Shown in pieces: positions 34,952-44,287 of a stretch of DNA of 64,000 nt (positions are counted from its first letter, which is position 1; every line of letters begins with the position of its first letter). This DNA comes from CAZQHK01 sp964593455 (GTDB lineage: Bacteria > Muiribacteriota > CAYSPT01), in the NCBI GenBank assembly GCA_964593455.1, contig CAZQHK010000009.1, forward strand, positions 62,001-126,000, in the 5' to 3' direction. Below the pieces are notes generated by a model that did no database searches, had not been told where the DNA came from, and saw nothing but the letters and a program-made list of their open reading frames with translations. The translations under genes and the position numbers were made by a program.

Positions 34952-37036
34952 GTGAGCAAAAAAATTGATTTTTCAGGGGATATTCCCGGTGAAGAATACC
35001 AGCCTTACATTCCGGCAGACTCCTGTATTCCTGAACTGACTCTCCGGTCGGCTCTCATCGGTATAGCCCTGGCAGTCGTGTTCGGCAGCGCCAACGCTTA
35101 CCTGGGCGCGACGGTCGGAATGACGGTGAGCGCCTCCATACCGGCCGCCGTCATCTCCATGGGAGTGCTGCGGTTGTGGCTTAAAAAAGGGACCGTCCTG
35201 GAGAACAACATAGCCCAGACAATCGGGTCCGCGGGAGAATCGTTGGCGGCGGGAGTTATCTTCACCGTGCCGGCCATCATCCTGCTTAATCTCGAGTACC
35301 CCGAAAGCATTTCCTTCCCGAGTTGGTTCACTATTTTTATTCTTTCCCTGCTGGGTGGCCTGTTGGGCATTCTCTTCCTCATCCCCCTCAGGCGTTACCT
35401 GATTGTCAAGGAACACGGCAAGCTTCCGTACCCGGAAGGGACCGCATGCGCGGAGGTGCTCACAGTCGGCGAGAGGGGCGGGGAAGGCGCCAAACTGGTG
35501 TTTAAAGGGGTACTCTTGGGGGCTTTATACAAGCTGCTCATGGACGACCGCAGCCTCGGTCTCTGGAACCGGTTTCCGGAATGGCATTTCTTCCACAAAA
35601 TCAAGGAAGGCGCCGTGGAAAAAGTTGTCGGTATCAAGAACGCCGTCATTACCTTTGATGTTCTCCCCATGCTGGTGGGAGTGGGATACATTATCGGCCC
35701 CCGGATTTCCGCTTTTATGCTGGCTGGCGGGGTGCTTGGATGGTGGGTGTTGATCCCGCTCATATCCTACATTGGTGGGGGCCTGGAAACCGCAGTATAT
35801 CCGGCTTCTACGCTTATATCGGATATGGCTCCCATCCAGATATGGAGCAACTATATACGTTACATCGGGGCGGGTGCCGTGGCTTTTGGCGGCCTGGCCA
35901 GTCTGGTCAAGTCTTTTCCCACCATTCTGCAATCGTTTAAGCTCGGGTTCAAGGAGATCACCTCCACGCTGGCCGGAAAAGTGGCCGTTTCCGAGAGCGG
36001 TGAGGAAATCGAAGAACTGCCGCGCACCAGGCGCGACATTCCCATGGTCCAGGTCATTCTCGGGGTCCTGGCTCTGTTCATCATTATCGGGCTCGTTCCG
36101 CAGGTAAAAGGCGGTTTTCTGGCGGCGCTGCTGATCATTATTTTCGGCTTTTTCTTCGTGACCGTCTCGTCCCGGATTGTCGGGCTGGTGGGAAGCTCCA
36201 GTAACCCGGCTTCCGGCATGACCATCGCAACGCTGTTGGCCACGACCATCCTGGTAGTGGCGGCCGGATTAGAAGGACCCGCGGCCATGCTGGCAGCCAT
36301 TACGATCGGCGCCGTTGTTTGTATCGCCGTCTGCATCGCCGGTGATACCTCCCAGGATTTGAAAACCGGGTTTCTGCTCGGCGCCACGCCCTGGAAACAG
36401 CAAGTAAGCGAGATCCTGGGGGTTGTTGTGTCGGCGCTGGCGGTAGGCGGAACGGTAATCCTGCTCAACAATACGTACGGGTTCGATCCGGCGATTCCCA
36501 CCGCTTTGAAAGCTCCCCAAGCCAATTTGATGAAAATAATCATTGAAGGTGTGGTGAACCAGGATCTACCGTGGATTCTGGTGTTTGTGGGAGCTATTTG
36601 TTCCATGGTGGTCGAGCTTTTCGGCTTGCCGTCACTGGCGTTCGCTGTGGGACTGTATCTGCCGCTCGAGCTTTCCACATCGGTCATGGTCGGCGGTCTG
36701 GTGTCGCTCGTGTTGAAACTGTTTCACAAAAAGGAGTTCAAGTTCAGGAACGAACGAGGTATTCTGTATGCTTCCGGCCTCATCGCCGGAGAAGCGGTAC
36801 TCGGTGTACTCATCGCCGTCAGGATCGCGCTCAACGATCTGGCCCTGGCCAAAGGATGGTGGCCGGGTCTGACCGGTAGCGATTGGAGCGCGCTCCTTTT
36901 GGATAAACTTGACCTGAAGGCTTTGCCAAAAAATGATCTTTTTGCTATGTTCATATTTATACTATTGACCATTACACTCGGTTATGTCGTATTCAGAAAG
37001 GATGTGAGGCCGGAAGACGAGCCTGAACCCTCGTAG
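34952..37036 (+). CDS. OPT-family oligopeptide/metal-chelate transporter
   Basis: A 694-residue inner-membrane protein with about 15 helices. The N-terminal YQPYIPADSCIPELTLRS and GSANAYLGATVGMTVSAS are OPT hallmarks, and the GLVGSSSNPASGMT stretch near residue 418 matches the family's conserved core. Bacterial OPT proteins import peptides or siderophore-like chelates with protons. GTG 34952 is selected because AAAAGGAG lies 7 nt upstream; an earlier in-frame start would lie inside the previous gene. It is the third gene of the operon starting at 31916. Confidence 0.9.
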   Translation: MSKKIDFSGDIPGEEYQPYIPADSCIPELTLRSALIGIALAVVFGSANAYLGATVGMTVSASIPAAVISMGVLRLWLKKGTVLENNIAQTIGSAGESLAAGVIFTVPAIILLNLEYPESISFPSWFTIFILSLLGGLLGILFLIPLRRYLIVKEHGKLPYPEGTACAEVLTVGERGGEGAKLVFKGVLLGALYKLLMDDRSLGLWNRFPEWHFFHKIKEGAVEKVVGIKNAVITFDVLPMLVGVGYIIGPRISAFMLAGGVLGWWVLIPLISYIGGGLETAVYPASTLISDMAPIQIWSNYIRYIGAGAVAFGGLASLVKSFPTILQSFKLGFKEITSTLAGKVAVSESGEEIEELPRTRRDIPMVQVILGVLALFIIIGLVPQVKGGFLAALLIIIFGFFFVTVSSRIVGLVGSSSNPASGMTIATLLATTILVVAAGLEGPAAMLAAITIGAVVCIAVCIAGDTSQDLKTGFLLGATPWKQQVSEILGVVVSALAVGGTVILLNNTYGFDPAIPTALKAPQANLMKIIIEGVVNQDLPWILVFVGAICSMVVELFGLPSLAFAVGLYLPLELSTSVMVGGLVSLVLKLFHKKEFKFRNERGILYASGLIAGEAVLGVLIAVRIALNDLALAKGWWPGLTGSDWSALLLDKLDLKALPKNDLFAMFIFILLTITLGYVVFRKDVRPEDEPEPS

Positions 37037-37084
37037 GCTGATTTAAGGCCGTTTGAGGGGGTTGATGAACTTTAGGTTGTTAAT

Positions 37085-37103
37085 CGTCTTTTAAAGGCGT
37101 TTT
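37085..37103 (+). terminator. Weak terminator-like hairpin after the OPT gene
   Basis: CGTCTT, loop TTA, AAGGCG, then TTTT: a 6-bp stem with one G-T pair followed by four T. Possibly partial termination before the GerW-like gene. Confidence 0.4.
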
Positions 37104-37136
37104 AGAAGGCACTGAAAAATTACGGAGGTGACGTTG

Positions 37137-37628
37137 ATGGCAATAGAAGATCTGGCTGGAACGGTTATCAGGGAACTGCATAACGCTATCAAAACCCACA
37201 CGGTGGTAGGAGATCCCATAGATGTCGGCGGACGCAAGATCATACCGCTGACCAAGGTATCGTTTGGTTTCGGAGTCGGCAGCGGTACCGGGAAAGACAA
37301 GAAGAAAGGCAAGGAAAGCGGCGGTGGTTCCGGGGCCGGGGCTTCCATCGAGCCGATCGGCTTTCTTGAAGTGACGGCGGATGAGACCAGATTAATACCG
37401 GCTCACGAGAAGAAAGAGATTTGGGAGAAGATCCTGACATCGCCGCAGGCCAAGAAGATATTCAACAAACTCTGGAGCAAGATTTCTCTGAAGGTCGATG
37501 GGGAGTCTTCATGCCATGAGAAGAAAAAATCTTGTACGGCGGAAGCGGAAGCGAAGAAGGGGATCTCCAAAGAAGAGGCCGACGCGTTGTTCAGCGGCGA
37601 CCCCCGCGATGGAGACTCCTCCGATTAA
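37137..37628 (+). CDS. GerW/YtfJ family protein
   Basis: A 163-residue cytoplasmic protein. It has the family pattern of a helical N-terminus, GDPIDVGGRKIIPLTKVSFGFG, a Gly/Lys/Ser-rich flexible linker (about 45-70) and GASIEPIGFLEV. The C-terminal tail is charged and carries two cysteines. GerW (YtfJ) is needed for spore germination in Bacillus, but homologs occur in non-sporulating bacteria with unknown function. GGAGGTGA just upstream fixes ATG 37137 rather than GTG 37128 or TTG 37134. It is about 100 nt downstream of the OPT gene and may be partly co-transcribed. Confidence 0.88.
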   Translation: MAIEDLAGTVIRELHNAIKTHTVVGDPIDVGGRKIIPLTKVSFGFGVGSGTGKDKKKGKESGGGSGAGASIEPIGFLEVTADETRLIPAHEKKEIWEKILTSPQAKKIFNKLWSKISLKVDGESSCHEKKKSCTAEAEAKKGISKEEADALFSGDPRDGDSSD

Positions 37629-37705
37629 TAACACCAATCGGCAGAGCAGAGAGGTTAAAAGCGCTTTAAAAGCCTCATGAAATAAGAGAATACGAATTAG
37701 TTTAC

Positions 37706-37719
37706 ATAAGATCTCTTAT
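37706..37719. promoter_or_regulatory. Palindrome upstream of the NCS2-like permease
   Basis: The perfect palindrome ATAAGATCTCTTAT lies 113 nt before the permease start; its right half also pairs with ATAAGAGA at 37682-37689. It could be an operator or part of a small hairpin. Confidence 0.3.
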
Positions 37720-37831
37720 CAGACCCAAAGCATAAACAGGCTATTTTGTGCTGTTTGATCCCGTCTTTCGATATTCTGATCTACGAATGTGTTGAAGACG
37801 CTCGTACAGGCACGAAAAGGAGTAAAATGAC

Positions 37832-39517
37832 ATGGTGAAGAACGATAACAACGGCGGCGGTAAGCCGGGAGCAGTTATCCCCCCGCTGTTCGTCGCCCGG
37901 GATATCGACGGATTTTTCGGTCTCTTTATCGATAACCTTGTCAACCTCCTGATCGTGGTGACCACCTTGAAGTTCGTTTTCAACATGCCGGACCAGATCG
38001 TCTACGGCCGGGTTGTTCCGGGAGCGGCGGTTTCCATCCTGGCAGGTAATTTCATATATACCTTGATGGCCAGACGCCTGGCCAAGCGCGAGGGGCGAAC
38101 CGATGTGACCGCTCTCCCGTACGGAATATCGACACCCATCATGTTCGCCTACCTCTTCTTGATCATCGGGCCCGTTTTTTGGAGCAAGAGCGCGATGCTT
38201 ATTGCTGACGGCGTGCCCGAAGCCGTGGCTTTAAGTCAGGCAGCGACGCTAGCCTGGAAGGTTGGTGTCGCTTCCACCCTGATCGGCGGAATAATAGAGG
38301 CTCTGGGGGCCTTTTTCGGGCCGTTTATCAGGCGGGTCACGCCACGGGCGGCGCTTTTAGGCACGTTGGCCGGAATCGCCATAACATTCATTGCCATGAA
38401 GCCGACACTGGGGATTTTCGAACACCCAGAAGTGGGATTTCTCCCGTTGGCCATTATCCTCATCGGGTTTATTGCCAGAGTGGTATTCCCATTCAGCATC
38501 CCCGCCGGATTCATGACTATTCTCCTGGGTACCGTCCTGGCCTGGGCAATCGGATTCCAAAACTCGGCCAAAGTCCAGGAAGCCGTACAGGCGGTGGGTT
38601 TACATGTTCCCCGTTTCTACTTCAAAGACCTTATCCAGGGCTTCCACCACGTGGTCCCTTACCTGGTGGTCGTATTGCCGATGGGTATCTACAACTTCCT
38701 GGAAACCATGCAGAACACCGAAAGCGCGGCCGCCGCCGGCGACAACTACGACACCCGGCAAACCATGCTCGTTGACGGGGCCGGAACCATGGTGGGTGCA
38801 CTGCTGGGAAGTTGTTTCCCCACCACGGTCTACATCGGGCATCCGGGCTGGAAAGCAGTTGGTTCCAGGCTCGGATACACCATGATAAACGGTGTGGCTG
38901 TCTTTATTATCGCCGTTGGTGGCCTGCTCAAATTGGGCGCGGCGGTGATCCCCAAAGAGGTGGCCTTCTGTATCCTGCTCTATATCGGCCTGGTGATTAC
39001 CGCGCAGGCTTTCCAGAGTTCGCCTCGCAAACACGCGCCGGCCGTTGCCATTGCGTTTGTGCCGCACCTGGCAAATTTTGTTAAAACCGAAGCCGACAAG
39101 ATTTTCAATGTGGTCCTTCCCTATCTCAATCCCGCTATGCTCACCGGCAACGAGGCCAATGTAGCTGCGCCGTCTTTAAAGGTAATCGAAGGAATCGGGT
39201 ACGATAAATTCGTCCAGATAGATTTTCTATACAAGGGTCTGGCCAGCCTGGGGTCAGGCGCCATCGTTAGCGGTCTTTTACTTGGAGCCATCACCGCTTT
39301 TCTCATCGATAAACGATTCACGGGTGCGGCTTCATACGCCGGCGCGGCTGCCGTAATGGCTTATTTCGGTATCATTCATGCACCCCGGGTCCAGGTCGGT
39401 GCAGCACCCATGCATGCCCTGGGATACCTGACGTTGACCGTGCTCTTCACCCTGCTCCGTTTCTATGAAAAATCAACCGGCAAACAGCTGAAGTTCGCTG
39501 ACGAGGAAACTCATTAA
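37832..39517 (+). CDS. NCS2-like nucleobase/anion permease
   Basis: A 561-residue inner-membrane protein with about 13 helices. The core motifs (RRLAKREGRTDVTALPYGIS, QNTESAAAAGDNYDTRQTML, DGAGTMVGALLGSCFPTTVY) place it in the xanthine/uracil permease superfamily, close to the AzgA-like side but with clear differences (IGHPGWKAVG). Uptake of a purine or related compound is likely, while the substrate is open. The upstream 200 nt contains a 14-bp palindrome (ATAAGATCTCTTAT, 37706-37719), possibly an operator. I do not recognise a purine riboswitch there. Confidence 0.85.
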   Translation: MVKNDNNGGGKPGAVIPPLFVARDIDGFFGLFIDNLVNLLIVVTTLKFVFNMPDQIVYGRVVPGAAVSILAGNFIYTLMARRLAKREGRTDVTALPYGISTPIMFAYLFLIIGPVFWSKSAMLIADGVPEAVALSQAATLAWKVGVASTLIGGIIEALGAFFGPFIRRVTPRAALLGTLAGIAITFIAMKPTLGIFEHPEVGFLPLAIILIGFIARVVFPFSIPAGFMTILLGTVLAWAIGFQNSAKVQEAVQAVGLHVPRFYFKDLIQGFHHVVPYLVVVLPMGIYNFLETMQNTESAAAAGDNYDTRQTMLVDGAGTMVGALLGSCFPTTVYIGHPGWKAVGSRLGYTMINGVAVFIIAVGGLLKLGAAVIPKEVAFCILLYIGLVITAQAFQSSPRKHAPAVAIAFVPHLANFVKTEADKIFNVVLPYLNPAMLTGNEANVAAPSLKVIEGIGYDKFVQIDFLYKGLASLGSGAIVSGLLLGAITAFLIDKRFTGAASYAGAAAVMAYFGIIHAPRVQVGAAPMHALGYLTLTVLFTLLRFYEKSTGKQLKFADEETH

Positions 39518-39600
39518 GAAGAAAGAAATTAAGGTTTTAGAGGTAGGGTAATTTATCAGAACGTTCGGATAAACACTGTACTCATCCGAAAATCAGGTGT

Positions 39601-40008
39601 TCAGCTCTGGATTAAGATCTCCATGACAGTATCTTCACGAAGCCGTCTGTCACTCCGAGTAGCTTTGAAAATGACCTCTTTGTCGTCTTCACGAAACTTG
39701 CTCTCATAAACCAGTTCGATACAGTCATCAAACTCCCGCAGGATATCAGGTACTCGAACCGGTATCTTTTGTTCCGGAGTGGCGCCCACGAGGAAGACGA
39801 TTCTTCCCAACTCGACGTCGCGCCCGTCCTGAATGTCGCACACGTCAAACGGCGGAGTGGTCATGTTATTGCATCTAATGACAACGGTTTTACCCACCAG
39901 GTTGTAAAGGGGAGTCAGCTTTTCTTTGAGCTCCACCTCGTGTTCCCGGCGAAGAAGGTCCGGATCTATACTGTAAGCTGTAATAGGATATTTCGGTTTC
40001 CGGCTCAT
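39601..40008 (-). CDS. Small conserved-looking protein of unknown function
   Basis: A 135-residue soluble protein, not recognised. The N-terminus is basic (MSRKPKYPITAYSIDPDLLR). The rest looks alpha/beta with NLVGKTVVIRCNNMTTPPF, a GRIVFLVGATPEQKIPVRV strand region and an acidic C-terminus. The beta-rich middle could be an SH3-like or PilZ-like barrel, but no signature is clear. AGGGAGG upstream of ATG 40008 and the promoter at 40035-40063 support an independent gene. It is convergent with the NCS2-like permease across 83 nt. Confidence 0.75.
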   Translation of the reverse strand: MSRKPKYPITAYSIDPDLLRREHEVELKEKLTPLYNLVGKTVVIRCNNMTTPPFDVCDIQDGRDVELGRIVFLVGATPEQKIPVRVPDILREFDDCIELVYESKFREDDKEVIFKATRSDRRLREDTVMEILIQS

Positions 40009-40034
40009 CGTTCCCTCCCTAATGAAACAATTCC

Positions 40035-40063
40035 ATTGTATCAGAAAATACTCATTTTGTCAG
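40035..40063 (-). promoter_or_regulatory. Sigma70-like promoter of the 135-residue protein gene
   Basis: Minus strand CTGACA, a 17-nt spacer and TACAAT; the -35 overlaps the stop region of the REC-HEAT gene. Confidence 0.65.
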
Positions 40064-42057
40064 GCGGTTCTATCTGTTCCTGATTTATCCGGCAAATTAT
40101 CATGTTTTCCGGCAATCTTCCGGTAGGCTGAAATGTACTGTGTGTTCATGCGTTGCGGAAGGTCGGATTCGGCCTCCGGCGGTTTTGGTTCAGGCATTTC
40201 CATGTCATTGAGAATCCGTTTTAACGGCTCCTGCAGACTCTCGGGAAGCGATGGCAGCAGGTCGAGCAGGTCCTCGTTCCGTTCTTTGCCGGAGAGTCCC
40301 CTGAAGAGGATCTCAGCTTCCATTCGCACATTTTCATCCGGGTCGGAAAGCAGGTAAATACCAGGTTTCAGCGCCTGGATGGTCCCCTGGGCAATGAGAT
40401 GCCGCAAACCTTCTAAACGCAGAGTGGGATCCTCAGACTCCACCATGCGTATCAGGACGTCAAGGGATGTGTGTTCACCCAGATTATAGAGTGAACATGC
40501 AGCCATCCCCCGTACTCCCGGGTGAATATCCTTCAACAGCGGTTGAAGAAGCTCGATAGCTTCTTCTTTATTCAGGTGTGCGTAAATCTCCACCAGGGCA
40601 ATCCGGACCTCCGGAGAAGGGTCAAAACACATTTTTGCAACCGCGTTTTTAACATGATCATTCCACTGCCTACCAAGGAGAAGGAGGGCCGTTTCGCGGA
40701 TCAAGGGAGATGATGCGCCAAGTTTGTTTTCAAAAATAGCCGATCGTCCTTCAATCTCATAGAGATCGAGAAGATTCAGGACTTTGACCTGAATCTCGGG
40801 AGTGTCTCCATCGGTGGCGGCGCGCAGCAGTTCTCGTTTGAATTCCTGATCATCATGCATGAACGGGATAATGATATGTACTTTTTCCTCCAGTGCGGCG
40901 AAGAACCGGCGGAAATCAGCAAAAAAACCGATGTCCTGAAGTATTCTTATTATAAGCTTTTTCTGCTCGCGGTCGCTCCCCGGTAGATGCGAAAGTAACA
41001 GTTCGGCTTCCTCCACGGGAAGGTTTTTCGCCAGGGTCCGGGTGGCTGCCTTCGCCACCTCGAGGCTGGGGTCCCGCAGGGAGTCGATGAGTGCCTCCCA
41101 GACGGCCTTGTCCCAATATCTGACCAGCCCGCCCGCCGCACTGGCCCTGATTTCAGGGACCGGGTCTTCGAGTCTTTGAAGCAGCAGTCCTCGTGACCGT
41201 GAATGATGCATCTCCCGCAAGGTTTCAACCGCCCGTAAACGGATAGCGACATCGGGATTCTGGCACCACTCGTAAAGTTTTCCGTACATCTCCAGAGAGA
41301 TAAGTACTCTGGTTAACTCTGATTTTAAACCATCATTGAGCATTTCCAGCCGGTCTACCAGTTCGCAGCCAACCCGGGAAGCGAACTCTGCCTCCAGCAG
41401 GAAATCCAGATACTCGTTTACCTGGGCGGCTTCCTGCCCGTCATCAAGGACCTTTATAACTGCGTTAGCGACATCTTCCGGTGATACCGCTGAAATCCAC
41501 GTGAGAACAGGTTCTTTACGCTCAACCAGCGTTTCTTTGGATGTCTCCAGGAGGAGATGAACGTTTATTTTAAGGGATTCGACATCGTTTGCCGGAAGAT
41601 ATTCTATCTCAATCTTGCTCAACAGGCTCTGCAGCAGCTCTCTTCCACTTTGAACCCGGCTGCCTAAGCCCGGTTCCTTTTGATCCGTGCCGCCCAAATT
41701 GAGACAGTTCTTAACCCGGTCGATTACATCCTGAGCCATGAACGGTTTTAATAAATAATCGTCGGCGCCTGAATCGAAGGATTCTTTTACATCTCCCTCC
41801 AGCCGATTGGCGGTCAACATGATTACCGGTATTGTCTTGGATATTTTGTTGCGGAAGTAGCGGAGAAAATCAAGACCACTCTCCCCCGGCATATTGATGT
41901 CCAGAAGAAGAAGATCGGGAAGCCCTACCCTGTCCAGGTGCTCCCGTGCCGCTGCCGCATCCTCAACATCAATGACCTCTAATCCTTCATGAGTAAGAAT
42001 ACGGCGACACAGATGCCTTACCAGGGCTTCATCATCGACTACCAGGACGTGTCCCAT
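40060..42057 (-). CDS. Response regulator receiver domain fused to HEAT-like repeats
   Basis: A 665-residue cytoplasmic protein. Residues 1-122 are a complete receiver domain: acidic pair in VVDDEALV, phospho-acceptor Asp53 (LLLLDINMPG), Thr in MLTANR, and Lys in LLKPF. The remainder is a chain of HEAT/armadillo-like helical pairs (for example RLRAVETLREMHHSRSRGLL, DPSPEVRIALVEIYAHLNKE), with a polar tail. No DNA-binding or enzymatic output is visible, so phosphorylation probably controls a protein-docking scaffold. No histidine kinase gene is in the window. The gene follows hypB by 3 nt in the operon. Confidence 0.9.
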   Translation of the reverse strand: MGHVLVVDDEALVRHLCRRILTHEGLEVIDVEDAAAAREHLDRVGLPDLLLLDINMPGESGLDFLRYFRNKISKTIPVIMLTANRLEGDVKESFDSGADDYLLKPFMAQDVIDRVKNCLNLGGTDQKEPGLGSRVQSGRELLQSLLSKIEIEYLPANDVESLKINVHLLLETSKETLVERKEPVLTWISAVSPEDVANAVIKVLDDGQEAAQVNEYLDFLLEAEFASRVGCELVDRLEMLNDGLKSELTRVLISLEMYGKLYEWCQNPDVAIRLRAVETLREMHHSRSRGLLLQRLEDPVPEIRASAAGGLVRYWDKAVWEALIDSLRDPSLEVAKAATRTLAKNLPVEEAELLLSHLPGSDREQKKLIIRILQDIGFFADFRRFFAALEEKVHIIIPFMHDDQEFKRELLRAATDGDTPEIQVKVLNLLDLYEIEGRSAIFENKLGASSPLIRETALLLLGRQWNDHVKNAVAKMCFDPSPEVRIALVEIYAHLNKEEAIELLQPLLKDIHPGVRGMAACSLYNLGEHTSLDVLIRMVESEDPTLRLEGLRHLIAQGTIQALKPGIYLLSDPDENVRMEAEILFRGLSGKERNEDLLDLLPSLPESLQEPLKRILNDMEMPEPKPPEAESDLPQRMNTQYISAYRKIAGKHDNLPDKSGTDRTA

Positions 42058-42060
42058 TGT

Positions 42061-42717
42061 TTATATTCCGTTGAGGCCTTCTTTAAGATATTCTACCCAC
42101 CGGTCAATACCCTCACCTGTTTTAGCCGAAACTTTGAATATTTCCAGTTTCTGATTGATCTTTTTGGCGTCACCGGTGGCACGGGCAACATCAAAATCAC
42201 AGAACGGTATAAGGTCGGTTTTGGTAATGAGAACCACATCCACGAAGTTGAACATGGGCATGTACTTAGCCGGTTTATCATCCCCTTCGGGAACACTCAG
42301 AACCACAACCCGGAGATGTTCTCCCAGATCAAAGCTGGCCGGGCACACCAGGTTGCCGACATTTTCAATAAAGAGCAGATCAGTGTGATTCAGGTCTAGT
42401 TTCGGTAACGCAGCTTTAACCATACCGGCATCGAGATGACAAGCTCCTTGTGTGTTGAGTTGAACCACCTGTGCCCCGGTTCCCTCAAACTTCCGGGCAT
42501 CGATATCAGTGTAAAGGTCACCCTCGATTATCGCGACGCTCTCACCACCTACTTTTTCTATTGTACTCTGCAAAAGCGTCGTTTTACCCGAACCAGGCGA
42601 TCCGAGAAGATTGATTGTCAGGTTTCCCGATTTCTGATAAATTTCTTTGTTCTCAAGGGCAATGAGATCGTTGGCCTTCAAGAGATTCGTCATGACTGTT
42701 ACTTTCTTCATTATCAT
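42061..42717 (-). CDS. hypB: Hydrogenase/urease nickel incorporation GTPase HypB
   Basis: A 218-residue GTPase. P-loop GSPGSGKTT, switch region EGDLYTDIDARKFEGTGAQ, the zinc/nickel site in QLNTQGACHLDAGMV and the hallmark IENVGNLVCPASFDLGE are all present, plus the TKTDL guanine motif. The His-rich N-terminal nickel store of some HypB proteins is missing. HypB works with HypA to deliver nickel to [NiFe]-hydrogenase precursors. It overlaps hypA by 4 nt (ATGA). No hydrogenase or other hyp gene lies in the window. Confidence 0.95.
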   Translation of the reverse strand: MIMKKVTVMTNLLKANDLIALENKEIYQKSGNLTINLLGSPGSGKTTLLQSTIEKVGGESVAIIEGDLYTDIDARKFEGTGAQVVQLNTQGACHLDAGMVKAALPKLDLNHTDLLFIENVGNLVCPASFDLGEHLRVVVLSVPEGDDKPAKYMPMFNFVDVVLITKTDLIPFCDFDVARATGDAKKINQKLEIFKVSAKTGEGIDRWVEYLKEGLNGI

Positions 42718-43058
42718 TCACCCTCAAAATCAACTATATAGAACTCGTATCCGGAAACAAGCCGTATTTTTGAACTCGAACACGCCGGGCAAGCCATTAA
42801 CAGGTTTTCTCCGACTTCGAATTTTCGTTCACAATCGGCACATCTGGCCATGGCCGGTTTTTTCTCAATCATCAGTTCCGCCCCTTCGAGCGGTGTTGTC
42901 TTCGAAGCAAACTCGAAATAGAAAGCAAGTGACTCCGGCGCCACGCAACTCAAGGCTCCGGCACACAGCCTGATCTTCTTCACCGTTTTCAGGTGATATT
43001 TCTCAGCTTCCTCCGAAACCACCTTCATTATATTTTCAACAAAAGCCGCTTCATGCAT
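42714..43058 (-). CDS. hypA: Nickel metallochaperone HypA
   Basis: A 114-residue protein with the invariant nickel-binding N-terminus MHEAAFVENI and a zinc-ribbon formed by CADC (about residue 73) and CPAC (about 90). Ending GYEFYIVDFEGE, it has the standard length. HypA binds nickel and docks with HypB for insertion into hydrogenase (or urease) active sites. It lies 2 nt after the moeA-like gene. Confidence 0.95.
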   Translation of the reverse strand: MHEAAFVENIMKVVSEEAEKYHLKTVKKIRLCAGALSCVAPESLAFYFEFASKTTPLEGAELMIEKKPAMARCADCERKFEVGENLLMACPACSSSKIRLVSGYEFYIVDFEGE

Positions 43059-43060
43059 GA

Positions 43061-44287
43061 TCAGGTAAGAAGATTCACCTCTACCGTCTCCCCCTGTAGG
43101 AGGTCTTTCTCCGTCAACATAAACCCGTCGGCAACCGCCGCCCGTGGCGTCGACGAGATAATCCCCGGCAGGTACGGCAGGCCGCTTTCGAGTATTTTGA
43201 GTCCCGACAAACGGTACCCGAGAGGATAGGCCTTCTTTCCCTTGAATGTCAGGAACACAACATACGTGTACTTGCTGTTGTTGACCAGAACAGTCTGGGC
43301 CAGCTTCTTCCGGGTCACGGAATACCGCATATCCGGTTTAAAGAATGCTTGAATGACAAGATTGAGAGCGGTGAACGCCCCGGTAGGTTTACCGGGCAGG
43401 CAGAACACCGGTTTTTTGTTGACCATGGCCACCATGAGTAATTTTCCCGGTTTGATAGAGACCTGTTTGAAAATGATAGTGCCCAGGCGTGAAATGATTG
43501 ACGGGAGATAGCAGTTCTGCCCTTTTGAGATAGAGCCGGAACTCAATATGGCGTCGCATGTCTTTAGCCCCTTTTTCAAGAGGCTCTCTATGGATTTCGA
43601 TTTGTCCTTGGCCACTCCCAGCCACACCGGTTCGCATCCCCAGTTCTTGAGGGTTGAAATGATCATGGGACTGTTGGTGTCGGGAATGATTCCCCGGGCA
43701 AACTCTTCGCCGCTGGAAAATACCCCTACCCTGAGTTTTTTCAAGACGGTGACCGTCTTTTCCCCGATCTCGGTAAGAAGGGCTATCTCCTGCGGCCTGA
43801 CAGTACTGCCGACCCGGATCAGTTTGGTCCCTTTCCGGTAATGACTACCCTCGCGGGCGACGTTCATCCAGCGGGAGAGGGCCGGGCCGGTAAGCCGGTT
43901 GCCTTCAGTGCGTGAATCCTCTAATCTCAGAACAGCATTGGCGCCTTCGGGCAGAAAAGCCCCGGTTGAGATCGGGCAAGCGGAGCCTTTCTCCAAGGGA
44001 GGTATATTTTCAGCCCGGTCGCCGGTGCGTACCGGTCCAACCAGACGCCGCAGTGGATGCTCGTCTTCGACCCGGACCGCATAACCGTCCATCAAAGCAA
44101 AATTTCTGGCCGGTCCCGCCCGACGCGCTATGATGTCTCCGGCCAGTTTTCGTCCTATTGCGTCCGTGATAGGGATTTTTTCATCTTCCCGTTTCAAGGA
44201 CAAATCGGCTCTAATCTTTCTGACCATCTTCCTGGCTTCAGACAGGTTGACGGCTTCTTTGTAAACTGCTTCACGCTTAACTGCCAA
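43061..44287 (-). CDS. moeA: MoeA-like molybdopterin molybdotransferase, divergent
   Basis: A 408-residue protein with MoeA domain order: N-terminal NLSEARKMV, RNFALMDGYAV, a PISTGAFLPEGANAV region, VGVFSSGEEF, DTNSPMI, KPGKLLMVAMV and LPGKPTGAF. It departs from the canonical family at several places: GGVSVG-x-x-D has become SGSISKGQNC, and the PGNPVSA loop is PGKPTGA. It may bind molybdopterin, but full insertion activity is uncertain. The start is TTG 44287, overlapping the upstream ATPase gene by 11 nt, with GAGGAG about 12 nt before. Its position beside hypAB suggests metalloenzyme maturation. Confidence 0.82.
   Translation of the reverse strand: MAVKREAVYKEAVNLSEARKMVRKIRADLSLKREDEKIPITDAIGRKLAGDIIARRAGPARNFALMDGYAVRVEDEHPLRRLVGPVRTGDRAENIPPLEKGSACPISTGAFLPEGANAVLRLEDSRTEGNRLTGPALSRWMNVAREGSHYRKGTKLIRVGSTVRPQEIALLTEIGEKTVTVLKKLRVGVFSSGEEFARGIIPDTNSPMIISTLKNWGCEPVWLGVAKDKSKSIESLLKKGLKTCDAILSSGSISKGQNCYLPSIISRLGTIIFKQVSIKPGKLLMVAMVNKKPVFCLPGKPTGAFTALNLVIQAFFKPDMRYSVTRKKLAQTVLVNNSKYTYVVFLTFKGKKAYPLGYRLSGLKILESGLPYLPGIISSTPRAAVADGFMLTEKDLLQGETVEVNLLT

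Noticed and set aside
34218..36687. Several minus-strand frames of 90-275 codons opposite the DUF2953-like and OPT genes
   Set aside because: Low-complexity or hydrophilic translations complementary to membrane-protein codons; no start signals or domains.
37629..37831. Possible purine riboswitch before the NCS2-like permease
   Set aside because: The conserved loop sequences of the purine aptamer are not present; only a short palindrome is visible.
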